NCBI GenBank assembly: GCA_030372985.1
Contig: JAUCQB010000204.1
Coordinates: 39,191 to 103,190, forward strand
Reading direction: 5' to 3'
Origin: Phycisphaerae bacterium
GTDB taxonomy: Bacteria > Planctomycetota > Phycisphaerae > UBA1845 > PWPN01
DNA length: 64,000 nucleotides
Shown: one piece after another, positions 54,684 through 63,237 of the stretch
Layout: the number at the start of each line of letters is the position of its first letter
How positions within the stretch are numbered: the first letter of the stretch is position 1
Program-made: the position numbers and the translations under genes
Notes under the pieces: generated by a model
Databases searched by the model: none
Told to the model about the DNA's origin: nothing
The model's input: only the letters and a program-made list of their open reading frames with translations

Positions 54684-55412
54684 TTATTGTCGACCCGCTT
54701 GGGCACAATCCAGTCTAAGGTACACCCACTGGGAGAGAAACGGGACACAGTAGACGTTGCCGTACTCATCAATAAACTGGAAGTCCTCGCTCTGACCAAA
54801 CCTGATCGCGCCGTCATCTAGTGTAACTGGAATCTCGCTTGCTTCATCCCACACGGGTCCGCTTTGGCAACCAAAAGGTATATACTCATCACAGATAGTG
54901 ATGTACCTCGGCTGAACCGTGATGCGGTCCGGACCGCTAATGACGAAATCCATCCGCTTCTCAGTCAGCACATCGTATCCGGACACGTCGTTCAAGACTC
55001 CTCGAATCAACTGAGTGATTGTGAGGCAACCGGTCTCAAAATCGAAGTGATATAACTCAAACTCGCCATTATGATCCATACATGGCTCGACCCCATACAT
55101 ATCCTCGTACGACGACCGCGTCTTATAGGCTCCCCAGCATCCTGCCAGGCCAGCCAAGTCGTCAACCACCGTACCAGACGGAACACTCAGAAGAGGATGA
55201 TCGGCGGTCTGTTCGAATCTCGCGGGATCCTCTTGCATCAGCGTGATCCCTTCAGGGATTCGATCCAGCAATTGTGATTGGGACATCCTCAACCCGGCGT
55301 CAAGGAACCAGTCAGGAAACGAGCACCCCTGCCAGACTAGAAGACTGACAACCATATAGAGGTATAAACAATCATTAATCTGTAAAGACTTCGATACGTA
55401 TCGCGAATCCAT
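54684..55412 (-). CDS. Lipoprotein downstream of RHS 2 (candidate protective partner)
   Basis: 242 residues from ATG 55412. The lipoprotein-type signal MDSRYVSKS continues to SLLVWQGCSF, with the lipid Cys near residue 29. The mature part is acidic with six further cysteines (AGCWGAYKTRSSYEDMYG, ETGCLTITQL, ICDEYIPFGCQ). Family not recognised. Local base composition is lower in GC than the RHS core, as often seen for recently exchanged tip and immunity genes. It occupies the same place in cassette 2 as 48606-49313 in cassette 1, although the two lipoproteins show no evident similarity. Confidence 0.65.
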   Translation of the reverse strand: MDSRYVSKSLQINDCLYLYMVVSLLVWQGCSFPDWFLDAGLRMSQSQLLDRIPEGITLMQEDPARFEQTADHPLLSVPSGTVVDDLAGLAGCWGAYKTRSSYEDMYGVEPCMDHNGEFELYHFDFETGCLTITQLIRGVLNDVSGYDVLTEKRMDFVISGPDRITVQPRYITICDEYIPFGCQSGPVWDEASEIPVTLDDGAIRFGQSEDFQFIDEYGNVYCVPFLSQWVYLRLDCAQAGRQ

Positions 55413-55599
55413 GAATCCGCCACCCTTTCTGCTCCGCCCGTTTGCCCACCCAGCCATCACCATCAGGACGGCACTTGGTACCACCATAGCGATTGTTCAT
55501 CTCCTGACAGATCGACTGACTGCATTGCTCGCCAGCTCCGGTAGAGCCATGCCAACCTACCCCGGCCATGACGCCATCTTTAGTAACCGTCCGGCACCT
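55375..55599 (-). other. In-frame open region after the RHS 2 stop codon
   Basis: Directly after the TAA at 55602-55600 the same frame stays open for 74 codons to a stop at 55375: it contains GVMAGVGWHGSTGAGEQCSQ and KCRPDGDGWVGK with four cysteines. It may be a lost end of the RHS tip or a separate small ORF (ATG 55569, weak ribosome site). It overlaps the lipoprotein start by 38 bases. Confidence 0.45.
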
Positions 55600-58500
55600 T
55601 TACGGCACATACGGGTCAGTCAGAGAATTACAATCTTTCAGGAATGCGTCGCCCTTAGCAATGCTCCAGTTGCCGCATTGGCCAAACTGCTGGCAGAGCC
55701 GCCAATTCACACCACAGTAACCCTGAGCATGGCAGGGGTTCTTACCCCCAGCCAGGCACTTAAGCAGCTTCGCACCGCAACCTTTCAAGAAGCGTTGGCA
55801 TTTGTCTTTGCACGGATGCGCATAACACGCAGCGGCATCTACAAAGCAGCATAGAGGCCACCATTTACCCGCCTTCCCTAGGGCGTCCACAGCAACTGTG
55901 GGGGCATTCAACACGAACTCGTGCAAGTTCAGTCCGCCGGCCTCCTCGATCGGATCCCTGTTGATCCATCGTCCGAGTCGCGGGGAGTAGTAGCGGTGGC
56001 CCCAGTAACCCAGTCCGGTTTCGACGTCGAACCATTTGGTGCTGAAGCGGATGGGGTTGGCCAGGGCGAAGGTCGTGGCGTGTTCCTGCCAGTCGCCGTC
56101 GGCATCGGTGTCCGGGCCGATGATGTTTGCGTATGGATCGTACTCGTACTTGGCGGCGATGCTCTGATCGCTTGCCTTGATCACCTGCCCGACATTCCCG
56201 TTGGCGTCGTAGAAGAACCAGTAGCTCGGGGACCCCTGGGCGGCTGTCTCGTCGACTGCCAGCAAACCGCCGATGCCCCCGGCGTCATGAATGGTCCCTG
56301 ACAAGTCGAGTCCCCAGGTGTACTTGCGGGTCGAGTCACCGTCGTCATCGAGCACCAGGACTACGTTCCATCCGTCGTAAACGTACTGCTCCAGGACGTC
56401 GGTCACCCAGTCGCCGTTCTCGCCTTCCTCGTCATCCCAGTGTTGGGTCCACTTGAATACCCGCCGGCCCATGTAGTCGTATTTGAAGCTCACCCATTGG
56501 TCGCCGTCCGCGGGCTCGTCCAGGTCGCCGGTGTACGCCTCGATCAGGCGGTTCTCGGCGTCCCAGGTATACGAGAAGGTCCCGTCGGTCTCGAGATTTC
56601 CATCTTTGTCGTAGGTGAACGACTCGTCCGGGTCCGACGTGGCCGTGTATTGGTTCACGCTGTTGCGGGTGTAGGTCATGGCCGGGTCGGCGTTGTCCAC
56701 GTTGGACTCGGTCCGGTTGCCGATCGGATCGTAGACGTAGTCGAAGTCGCCCGGGCTCATCAGGCTGCCCGCACCCAGTGTCGTACCCGTCTTACGTAAG
56801 CCGCCGATCAGTTCGCTCCGATCATTATACCCGGATCGGTAGTCCCAATGATGGTCGCCGCTGCCGCCGGTGAACGCGCTGCCGGTCAAGGCTATGGCCG
56901 TCCGCCGGCCGAGGGTGTCGTTGGTGTAGTCGTACTTGGATACGATGGTCGAGCCGGCCAGGTTCTCGACGAAGTCGACCAAATCGCGGGTGCCATCATA
57001 CTTGCGGTGGATGGTGGCCAGCGTGACATTCGAGGAGGACTTGAAGTAGGTGTACTCCACCAGGTCGCTGGTGTTGGCGCTGTTTTCGAACAATCGGGCG
57101 TAGACCGCTCCGTAGGTGCTATCCAAGCCAGGGCCAGTGATTCTCTCCACCCGCCCGCTGTCGTCGTAGGCGTAGGTGCTCTCGTATTCGTAGGGAGTGG
57201 ACGTGCCGATGTGGAAGCTCTTATACCGGCCGGGCAGGGTATCCGTGGCTAGCTCGTATAGCCGGCTGATGGTCCGGGTGTACAGGCCGTTGGCTCCGGC
57301 CTCGATTGCCTCGCTCGCCAGACGCAGCTTGGCTGCGTCGTAGGCGAAGGTCCGGGTGCCGACCGCGTCCTGCACCGTCTTGTGCTTGCCGAGGCGGTTG
57401 AACGTGTATTCCACGTCCTTGGTCGCATCCTTGTAGTCGATCTTGGTCAGGTCGCTGATCGCACTGTCCGTGGTCGTCCCGTACAGGTATTCGGTCTCGA
57501 TCCGATTGGATCCGTCCAGCCGGCTCCAGAATCGCTTTTTCAGCCGTCCATCGTTCTCATAGGTGTATTCGATGTTTCGGATGACCGGCGGATTGGCCGT
57601 GGGGTTGTGGTCGGCATATTGCTTCTCCTCCAGCAGCCCGGAGTACTGATCGAACACCCAGGTGGTCACGTCGGCCGTGCCGGAGGTGGCGCTCGGCCAA
57701 TCCGTTCCCGTCCAGCCACTGCCCCCCTGATAAGTCTTCATGCTCGTCTGACGGCCGAAGTCGTCGTAGCCGTATTCCACCGGATAGGGCGTGTCGCCCC
57801 AGATGCGCTCCTGTTGCCCTCGCTTGTTGTAGGAGAAGCGTTGCACTCCCTCTTCATCCGCCCCATCCGCCGTGGTGATGCTGGCCACGCGGCCTGTATC
57901 AGAATCGTAGGCGTAGGTGGTCCGGTTGCCGGCCTCGTCCTGGGTGTGGAGCACCTTGCCCTTGTTGCGGTAAGTTGTCGTGTCGCCCTCATAGTAAACG
58001 GTATCTATGTAGTTGCCCCGCGGGTCGGTCACCCGTATCTGCCGTCCCAGAGCGTCATGTGCATACGTCGTCGTGAGGCCGCTCTTGCTCTTGGACAGCT
58101 GAGGCAATCCGTTCCGGCTGACGGCCAGTTCGTAGGGGTCGGCGCCGTTATCGAAATGGATCCTCTTGCGTTTGACCAGGCGGTCCGCGTTGTCGCGGTC
58201 GACGGTGGTGAGCGTGAGCACCTCGTTGAGGTCCACGTCGAGATCTTTGGTTCGCTCGATGGTGTTGTCGTTTCCGGCGATGCCTCGCAGGTTGCGGGCA
58301 TCCCAGTGCTGACTGACCGGCTTGGGCGTGCTGCTCGGTGTCGTCTGCGCGTCGTCACTGTAACCGTACACGGTACTGATGGCCTTGCGCCACACGTAGG
58401 GGCTATCAGCCTCGTAGATGGTCTCCGTTCCGGTGATACGGTCGGCCGAGGCGAGATCGATTGTATTCTCGTCATCCGGGTCTTCGACGTCCTGGCAAAC

Positions 58501-61143
58501 CAGCTTGACGTTCCCCAGTTCGTCGTAACTGTAGAGCGTGTCCTCTTTGCCCGGGCTCTCGACCCGCTCCAGCTGGCCGGCGAGGTTGTAATGGTAGCTC
58601 GTCGTGAGCGGCGTTGAGCTATTGTAGCCCGGCCGGCTCTCCTGATACGTCCGTCCGACAGCGTCCTGTGTCGTTTGTTGCCACATCAGCGAGTCATACA
58701 AACTCGGGCCGATGTAGGTCTTGGTGTACCGGCGGTTGCTGTCATCCAGGCCGCGGTTGATGTAACTGTGGACCACACCCGTGCCCGTGATGCTCCTGAT
58801 GCCGCCGTCTCTCCAAAACCTGGTCACCTCGGTGATCTGGTTCTGCTCGCCATCTGGGCTGGGCAGCGTCTTGGTCACGGTGTGCTCGGTAACCTGGCCA
58901 TTGCTGACGACATAAGCATAGCCGTATGTCGTGGGCAGCCTGTCCTGGCCAACTTCCTTGATCACCCGCCCGGCATCGTCGTATACCGTCTCGCTTTGGA
59001 GAGAAAGGGTCGTTTGATTCTCAGTAGCCCTGACCACCTTGCGTACCTGGTAGTAATCCTCGGCGTTGACCTCGTAGTAGTATTCCGTCTCCACGGCGGG
59101 CTGGGCGGCATAACTGCCGTCGCCATCAGAGGACGCCTCTACCAGCGTTTTGGTCTCTTTCTTCAGACGCCCCAGACCATCATGTTCATACTCCGTCTTG
59201 ACCCCCGTGGCATCCGTGAATGACTCGGCCTCACAACAGTCGGCCGGTGCCCAAGAAGAGCGAGTGTTGTCCGAACCATAGCGGTCCGTCCGCCGACCTT
59301 GCGCGTCAAAAACCTGTGTCTGATACTCGAAGAGTTGATCTCCGCTGTTGCCCAGATAAGCGTAGACCTCCCGCTGCAATTCGTTGCCCGCCAAGTCCCG
59401 AATGATGACCTCTTTGGTCGATTTGTAGGCTACAAGCTCGAGCGTTCCGCCCGAACTCCTGTTGCCGTGCTCGACGGTAATCTGCACGTTGTCGCAGGCC
59501 CCGGTGCATTCAGTGTCGAAGGTGCCGAGCAGGGCAGGATCTTGATCGGCGGTGTAGTCGCCATCCGCATAGTCGTACTCATCCATCCGGCCGTCCGGGT
59601 ACTCGATGCTCACAATCCTGTCCGGCGGGGTCTTGTCCTCATCTGCTTTGGCGAACTTGCTGATCGTTCGGAGGTTGACGTAACGGTCCTGCTCACCCTT
59701 CTGTCCGTAGGTATTGGACGGGTTCGGACATCGCTCTTCGATGTGGACCTTGAGTCCCTGGTCCATAAAGTAGGCGTGATAGGTCTTGGCAACGACGACG
59801 GTACCGATCTTTTCGGTCACGGTCCTCGGTTTCTTCGGGTCCTCTGAGAGGTTGTCCCGGCCGTCCACAGACCCGTAAGTGTAGACGATGGCGTGGGCGG
59901 TGCCATCGACCACCTGACTGGGCATGCCGGCGTCCCTCCAGGACTGCAATTGCAGCGTTACCAGCCCCAGGCTGTTGTAGTTGCGCATCTCCCACGACCC
60001 GTCCTCGTTCGTCCACGAACGGATCTTGCCGTACTTGCCGGTATCGAGGACATTGTCGTAGTAGGAACGGTGAAGAATGATGGGATTGCTGCCGCCTATC
60101 TCGGAATAGGTGAGTTCATAACCCCAACGGAACCGGGTGTACTGCTCTATCGCCTGATACACGGTCTGGTCGTCGACCTTGCGGACTCGCGTGTCCGTTC
60201 GCAGATGCGAGACCGGGTCAATGGTAGATGTGATCGTCTCCTCGGACACCTCCGTCGTACCCTCACTCTTCACCAGAGTCCAGCCGTTGTTCTCGCTGTC
60301 ATAGGTATACAGATACTCCATCTTCTGGATCTCGTTGGACTGGCCGTAGTTGAGGACCTTGGCGATGGACAGGCGGTTGTAGACCGTGGCCGACTCATCC
60401 GGGTTCTTGATCACCCAGGTGACGAATTGGTCGTCGGCATCCGGGACCCAGTATCTCCCCGATTTCGTGCCCCAGTTGTCGCGATCGTAAAACTTGATCG
60501 TGTACGTGTAATCATCGACTTCCTCGATATCCGCCAGGGTCTGGGGTGTCTTGACCTGACGCAGAACGTTTGTGCTCTCGTCGCGAATCACCTCGATGTC
60601 GCCGCGAACAACGCCATAACGCAGCATGCGCGGCGTGGCCAGCAAAGGACTGGGCTTGGATTCCTTGATCCACAACTGGCCGGCGCTCGTGCCGTCGGCA
60701 CGAGTGCCCAGTGTGAAACGGAAGAATACACCCTTGTTGCAGCCATCGCCGCCTCCAGGGGCTCCCCCTGAGCCGTCGGGTCTTCTCGCAGCGTCGCACG
60801 TCGAACAGGTGGAACACGGCGGGGCGGACAGATCATCGGCGCCGCCGCAGCCGTCGCCCGGCGGGCAGCCGGGGTAGGTCTCATCATCGCCGCCATCGTC
60901 CGGGCAATTCTCATCACAGGGGGCGCCGGGGCCGGTGTAGCATACGTCATCGCACGAGGTTACGTCCTTCTGCTCACAGAAGCCGTCCTCTCCACATACC
61001 TGGCACTGGTTGGGATCGCCTTCGTTGCAATCGTTGTCACTGGTGCATGGCTCCAGGTCCAAGCCTCTCGTAGACCTTAACCCCACGCCGAGACAGAATG
61101 CGACCGCCACGATAAGAGCTGTTCGGGTCCGCTGACTCATCAT
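55600..61143 (-). CDS. Giant secreted RHS/YD-repeat protein with Cys-rich tip, cassette 2
   Basis: 1847 residues. ATG 61143 follows AAGGGACG and starts a signal peptide (TALIVAVAFCLGVGLRS). A Cys-rich region of about 100 residues follows (CTSDNDCNEGDPNQCQVCG, DGCGGADDLSAPPCSTCSTC). YD/RHS repeats run from about 330 to 1680 (YEHDGLGRLKKETKTL, YAHDALGRQIRVTDPRG). The core ends in GYWGHRYYSPRLGRWINRDP and LNAPTVAVDALGKAG. The roughly 85-residue tip contains 12 cysteines (CCFVDAAACYAHPCKDKCQR, CHAQGYCGVNWRLCQQFG). The end of the core closely matches RHS 1 (KYTWGLDLS, YWFFYDANGNVGQV), while the tips are unrelated. Tip function unknown. Confidence 0.9.
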   Translation of the reverse strand: MMSQRTRTALIVAVAFCLGVGLRSTRGLDLEPCTSDNDCNEGDPNQCQVCGEDGFCEQKDVTSCDDVCYTGPGAPCDENCPDDGGDDETYPGCPPGDGCGGADDLSAPPCSTCSTCDAARRPDGSGGAPGGGDGCNKGVFFRFTLGTRADGTSAGQLWIKESKPSPLLATPRMLRYGVVRGDIEVIRDESTNVLRQVKTPQTLADIEEVDDYTYTIKFYDRDNWGTKSGRYWVPDADDQFVTWVIKNPDESATVYNRLSIAKVLNYGQSNEIQKMEYLYTYDSENNGWTLVKSEGTTEVSEETITSTIDPVSHLRTDTRVRKVDDQTVYQAIEQYTRFRWGYELTYSEIGGSNPIILHRSYYDNVLDTGKYGKIRSWTNEDGSWEMRNYNSLGLVTLQLQSWRDAGMPSQVVDGTAHAIVYTYGSVDGRDNLSEDPKKPRTVTEKIGTVVVAKTYHAYFMDQGLKVHIEERCPNPSNTYGQKGEQDRYVNLRTISKFAKADEDKTPPDRIVSIEYPDGRMDEYDYADGDYTADQDPALLGTFDTECTGACDNVQITVEHGNRSSGGTLELVAYKSTKEVIIRDLAGNELQREVYAYLGNSGDQLFEYQTQVFDAQGRRTDRYGSDNTRSSWAPADCCEAESFTDATGVKTEYEHDGLGRLKKETKTLVEASSDGDGSYAAQPAVETEYYYEVNAEDYYQVRKVVRATENQTTLSLQSETVYDDAGRVIKEVGQDRLPTTYGYAYVVSNGQVTEHTVTKTLPSPDGEQNQITEVTRFWRDGGIRSITGTGVVHSYINRGLDDSNRRYTKTYIGPSLYDSLMWQQTTQDAVGRTYQESRPGYNSSTPLTTSYHYNLAGQLERVESPGKEDTLYSYDELGNVKLVCQDVEDPDDENTIDLASADRITGTETIYEADSPYVWRKAISTVYGYSDDAQTTPSSTPKPVSQHWDARNLRGIAGNDNTIERTKDLDVDLNEVLTLTTVDRDNADRLVKRKRIHFDNGADPYELAVSRNGLPQLSKSKSGLTTTYAHDALGRQIRVTDPRGNYIDTVYYEGDTTTYRNKGKVLHTQDEAGNRTTYAYDSDTGRVASITTADGADEEGVQRFSYNKRGQQERIWGDTPYPVEYGYDDFGRQTSMKTYQGGSGWTGTDWPSATSGTADVTTWVFDQYSGLLEEKQYADHNPTANPPVIRNIEYTYENDGRLKKRFWSRLDGSNRIETEYLYGTTTDSAISDLTKIDYKDATKDVEYTFNRLGKHKTVQDAVGTRTFAYDAAKLRLASEAIEAGANGLYTRTISRLYELATDTLPGRYKSFHIGTSTPYEYESTYAYDDSGRVERITGPGLDSTYGAVYARLFENSANTSDLVEYTYFKSSSNVTLATIHRKYDGTRDLVDFVENLAGSTIVSKYDYTNDTLGRRTAIALTGSAFTGGSGDHHWDYRSGYNDRSELIGGLRKTGTTLGAGSLMSPGDFDYVYDPIGNRTESNVDNADPAMTYTRNSVNQYTATSDPDESFTYDKDGNLETDGTFSYTWDAENRLIEAYTGDLDEPADGDQWVSFKYDYMGRRVFKWTQHWDDEEGENGDWVTDVLEQYVYDGWNVVLVLDDDGDSTRKYTWGLDLSGTIHDAGGIGGLLAVDETAAQGSPSYWFFYDANGNVGQVIKASDQSIAAKYEYDPYANIIGPDTDADGDWQEHATTFALANPIRFSTKWFDVETGLGYWGHRYYSPRLGRWINRDPIEEAGGLNLHEFVLNAPTVAVDALGKAGKWWPLCCFVDAAACYAHPCKDKCQRFLKGCGAKLLKCLAGGKNPCHAQGYCGVNWRLCQQFGQCGNWSIAKGDAFLKDCNSLTDPYVP

Positions 61144-61247
61144 GATCGTCCCTTCTTTCTGCCATTCGTGACCGCCGTTCCGGCCGCTGCCGGTAACGGA
61201 CGATTGCGGCGTCCTTGGAGCCTTCCGAAACAGGCCCCCGCATGGCC

Positions 61248-63053
61248 CTATCGCACAATCTCGTACAGGCGCTTGTTGCACAGCTTCTCAACCCGATTGG
61301 TCCAGTGCGCGAATCGGCCCGGGAATCGGGCATTGACCTCGGCCACGATGTCCAATCCGGTCCTCGCTTCCTCGGCCTCGGCCGCGAAGACGGCCGCGCG
61401 GATCAAGCAAGCAACGCGTATTACCTCGACGATCGGATCCGGATCCGCCGCCATTGCCTGATCGACGTCCCGAGCCAACTGGATCGCCTCGTCATATTGG
61501 TGGTCCCAGCCAAGGGCCTGGACCTTCATGTACTGGGCAAACGCCAGATCGCGAGGGCTGGAACTGATCGCCGGATCCGCGATAATCTGTTCGGCGGTTT
61601 CGATGGCCATCGGGAACAGACCGACGGCCCGCATGACCTTGACCGCCTGCTCGGTGGCGTAATGAACGTCCTCCGGGCGTTCCTTCATCGCCGCCAGCCA
61701 TGCCTGGCGAGCCTGGACCGCGTTCTGGCGAGCCCGGGCAATCGCGTTCTCAAACTCCTCCAGGCGGTACTGCTGTCGCCAAGTGCCGGACATGGCCTGA
61801 TAGGTTTTCGCCAAACCCGTGAGGGCCGCGCCCTGGTGGCGGGGCCGCTGGGCGGAACGCAAGGCCTGCGTGAACATCGCCTCTGCCTCCGAGTAGCGGC
61901 GTTGACGCAACTGGAGCCGGCCCAACGCACTGAAGCGGCTGGACACGTCCGCGCTGGCCACGTCGGTACCCGGCGGTGTGATACCCAGTCGTGTCGTCGC
62001 CAATAACGTGGTCGGGTCATCGGTGGCGCCGGGATACAGCAGGTAGTTCAGCCACTGCTCAGCCTGCTGCGGATGACCGCTTTCGGTCAGCAAGCGCTCA
62101 ACCGTGTGGGCCGCCTCCCGTTCCTGGTCCGGCGTGCGCGTCGGTGCGGTCACGATCAGACGGTACCACGTTATCGCCTCTTCGGAATCGCGGGCCTGCT
62201 CGGCCACGTGCGCCAAGCGGATCAAAGAACCCACCCGATCGATGCTCTCCTCCCTCGTAGTACCCGCAGGCGGTTCATCGGCTGGGGCGGGGCTGGTCAA
62301 CGCCAGAGCCACGGTGGCACGCGCCTCGCTCAACCACGGGGGGTTGGCCTCCCGCTCCACGTCGCCGTACCGGTGCCGGTCGCAGAGCAACTCGATCAGG
62401 TGCTTCAATGCGATGCCTCCGGTCGACCAGTTGTTCTCCCATGCCAGGGCATGCATGTAGTCGGTGCCGGCGGCGGCCCGTTCACTGAGGGTCTGGTCGC
62501 GCAACTCACGGATCGACGACTCCCGGCCGATCTCCTGATGCATCAGGCCGCTGTAGAACAAAGCCCAGCAGGCCTGCTTGGATCCGGCAAGCCCCGCACG
62601 GGCATCAGCTACCACCGCGCTGGCAATGGCCGGCACCTCGTCCCACTTCTTGTCGAAGACCAGGACGTTCAGCAACCGCACGCGAGCACAGTTCACCCAT
62701 TCCACTTGGTCGGGGAAATCACTGAGCACCTTCCGCAATTCGATTTGCGCGTTCTTGTGGTCGCGAAAGTTCAGGAAAAGAACTTCACCGATCCGGAGCT
62801 GGGCCTTGGCGGCCGAGACCCGATCCTCGTCCTTGCGGTTGACCACCTCGCGCAGAATCTCCAATGCGGCGGCTTCCCCGTGAGCCTGGATCAACGATTC
62901 GGCTTGTTCGAGTTGCTGAGCCGGAGTCAAAGGCGTTGGAGGGTCCGAAGCCTGAGCGGAGGCAGTCAGAGTGTGACCGTCCCGTTGAAGCAGGACACGG
63001 GTTGCGATGGCGACCAAGGCGAGGACTATTGCAGTCAGGATAAGCCGTTTCAT
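61248..63053 (-). CDS. Exported TPR protein, RHS cassette 2
   Basis: 601 residues. ATG 63053 follows GGGAGG. Signal or anchor at about 3-22 (LILTAIVLALVAIATRVLL). Repeats of the TPR type extend through the protein (QQLEQAESLIQAHGEAAALE, AKAQLRIGEVLFLNFRDHKN, FSALGRLQLRQRRYSEAEAM, GAALTGLAKTYQAMSG). It is followed after 104 bp by the RHS 2 gene. It corresponds in position, export signal and repeats to 40459-41796 but is longer. A pentanucleotide repeat and a hairpin lie in its probable 5' leader. Confidence 0.85.
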   Translation of the reverse strand: MKRLILTAIVLALVAIATRVLLQRDGHTLTASAQASDPPTPLTPAQQLEQAESLIQAHGEAAALEILREVVNRKDEDRVSAAKAQLRIGEVLFLNFRDHKNAQIELRKVLSDFPDQVEWVNCARVRLLNVLVFDKKWDEVPAIASAVVADARAGLAGSKQACWALFYSGLMHQEIGRESSIRELRDQTLSERAAAGTDYMHALAWENNWSTGGIALKHLIELLCDRHRYGDVEREANPPWLSEARATVALALTSPAPADEPPAGTTREESIDRVGSLIRLAHVAEQARDSEEAITWYRLIVTAPTRTPDQEREAAHTVERLLTESGHPQQAEQWLNYLLYPGATDDPTTLLATTRLGITPPGTDVASADVSSRFSALGRLQLRQRRYSEAEAMFTQALRSAQRPRHQGAALTGLAKTYQAMSGTWRQQYRLEEFENAIARARQNAVQARQAWLAAMKERPEDVHYATEQAVKVMRAVGLFPMAIETAEQIIADPAISSSPRDLAFAQYMKVQALGWDHQYDEAIQLARDVDQAMAADPDPIVEVIRVACLIRAAVFAAEAEEARTGLDIVAEVNARFPGRFAHWTNRVEKLCNKRLYEIVR

Positions 63054-63113
63054 GTGTGCTGACCTCCCTCTGCTCTGTTCGTCAGAGACAACGAACAGAC
63101 TGAACACCAGAAG

Positions 63114-63152
63114 AAGAGAAGAGAAGAGAAGAGAAGAGAAGAGAAGAGAAGA
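63114..63152. repeat. Pentanucleotide tandem repeat (AAGAG)n
   Basis: Seven perfect AAGAG units (63114-63148) plus a partial eighth, 61-99 bases before the TPR gene start. On the transcribed strand it reads CTCTT. Such repeats change copy number by slippage. Confidence 0.92.
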
Positions 63153-63157
63153 TGCTC

Positions 63158-63175
63158 GAAGCCCTCTTTGGCTTC
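63158..63175 (-). promoter_or_regulatory. Leader hairpin of RHS cassette 2
   Basis: GAAGCC/GGCTTC, a 6-bp stem with a 6-base loop directly upstream of the pentanucleotide repeat on the minus strand. Possibly structural in the 5' leader. Confidence 0.4.
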
Positions 63176-63208
63176 TCTACCTCTTGTCTCCTCAACGGAT
63201 TCATTGAA

Positions 63209-63237
63209 AGCCTACCCTGTGCATAATCGGTCGTCAA
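63209..63237 (-). promoter_or_regulatory. Possible promoter of RHS cassette 2
   Basis: On the minus strand TTGACG (63232-63237), 17 bases, TAGGCT (63209-63214). The -35 is good and the -10 weak. If used, the hairpin and the tandem repeat lie in the 5' leader. Confidence 0.35.
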
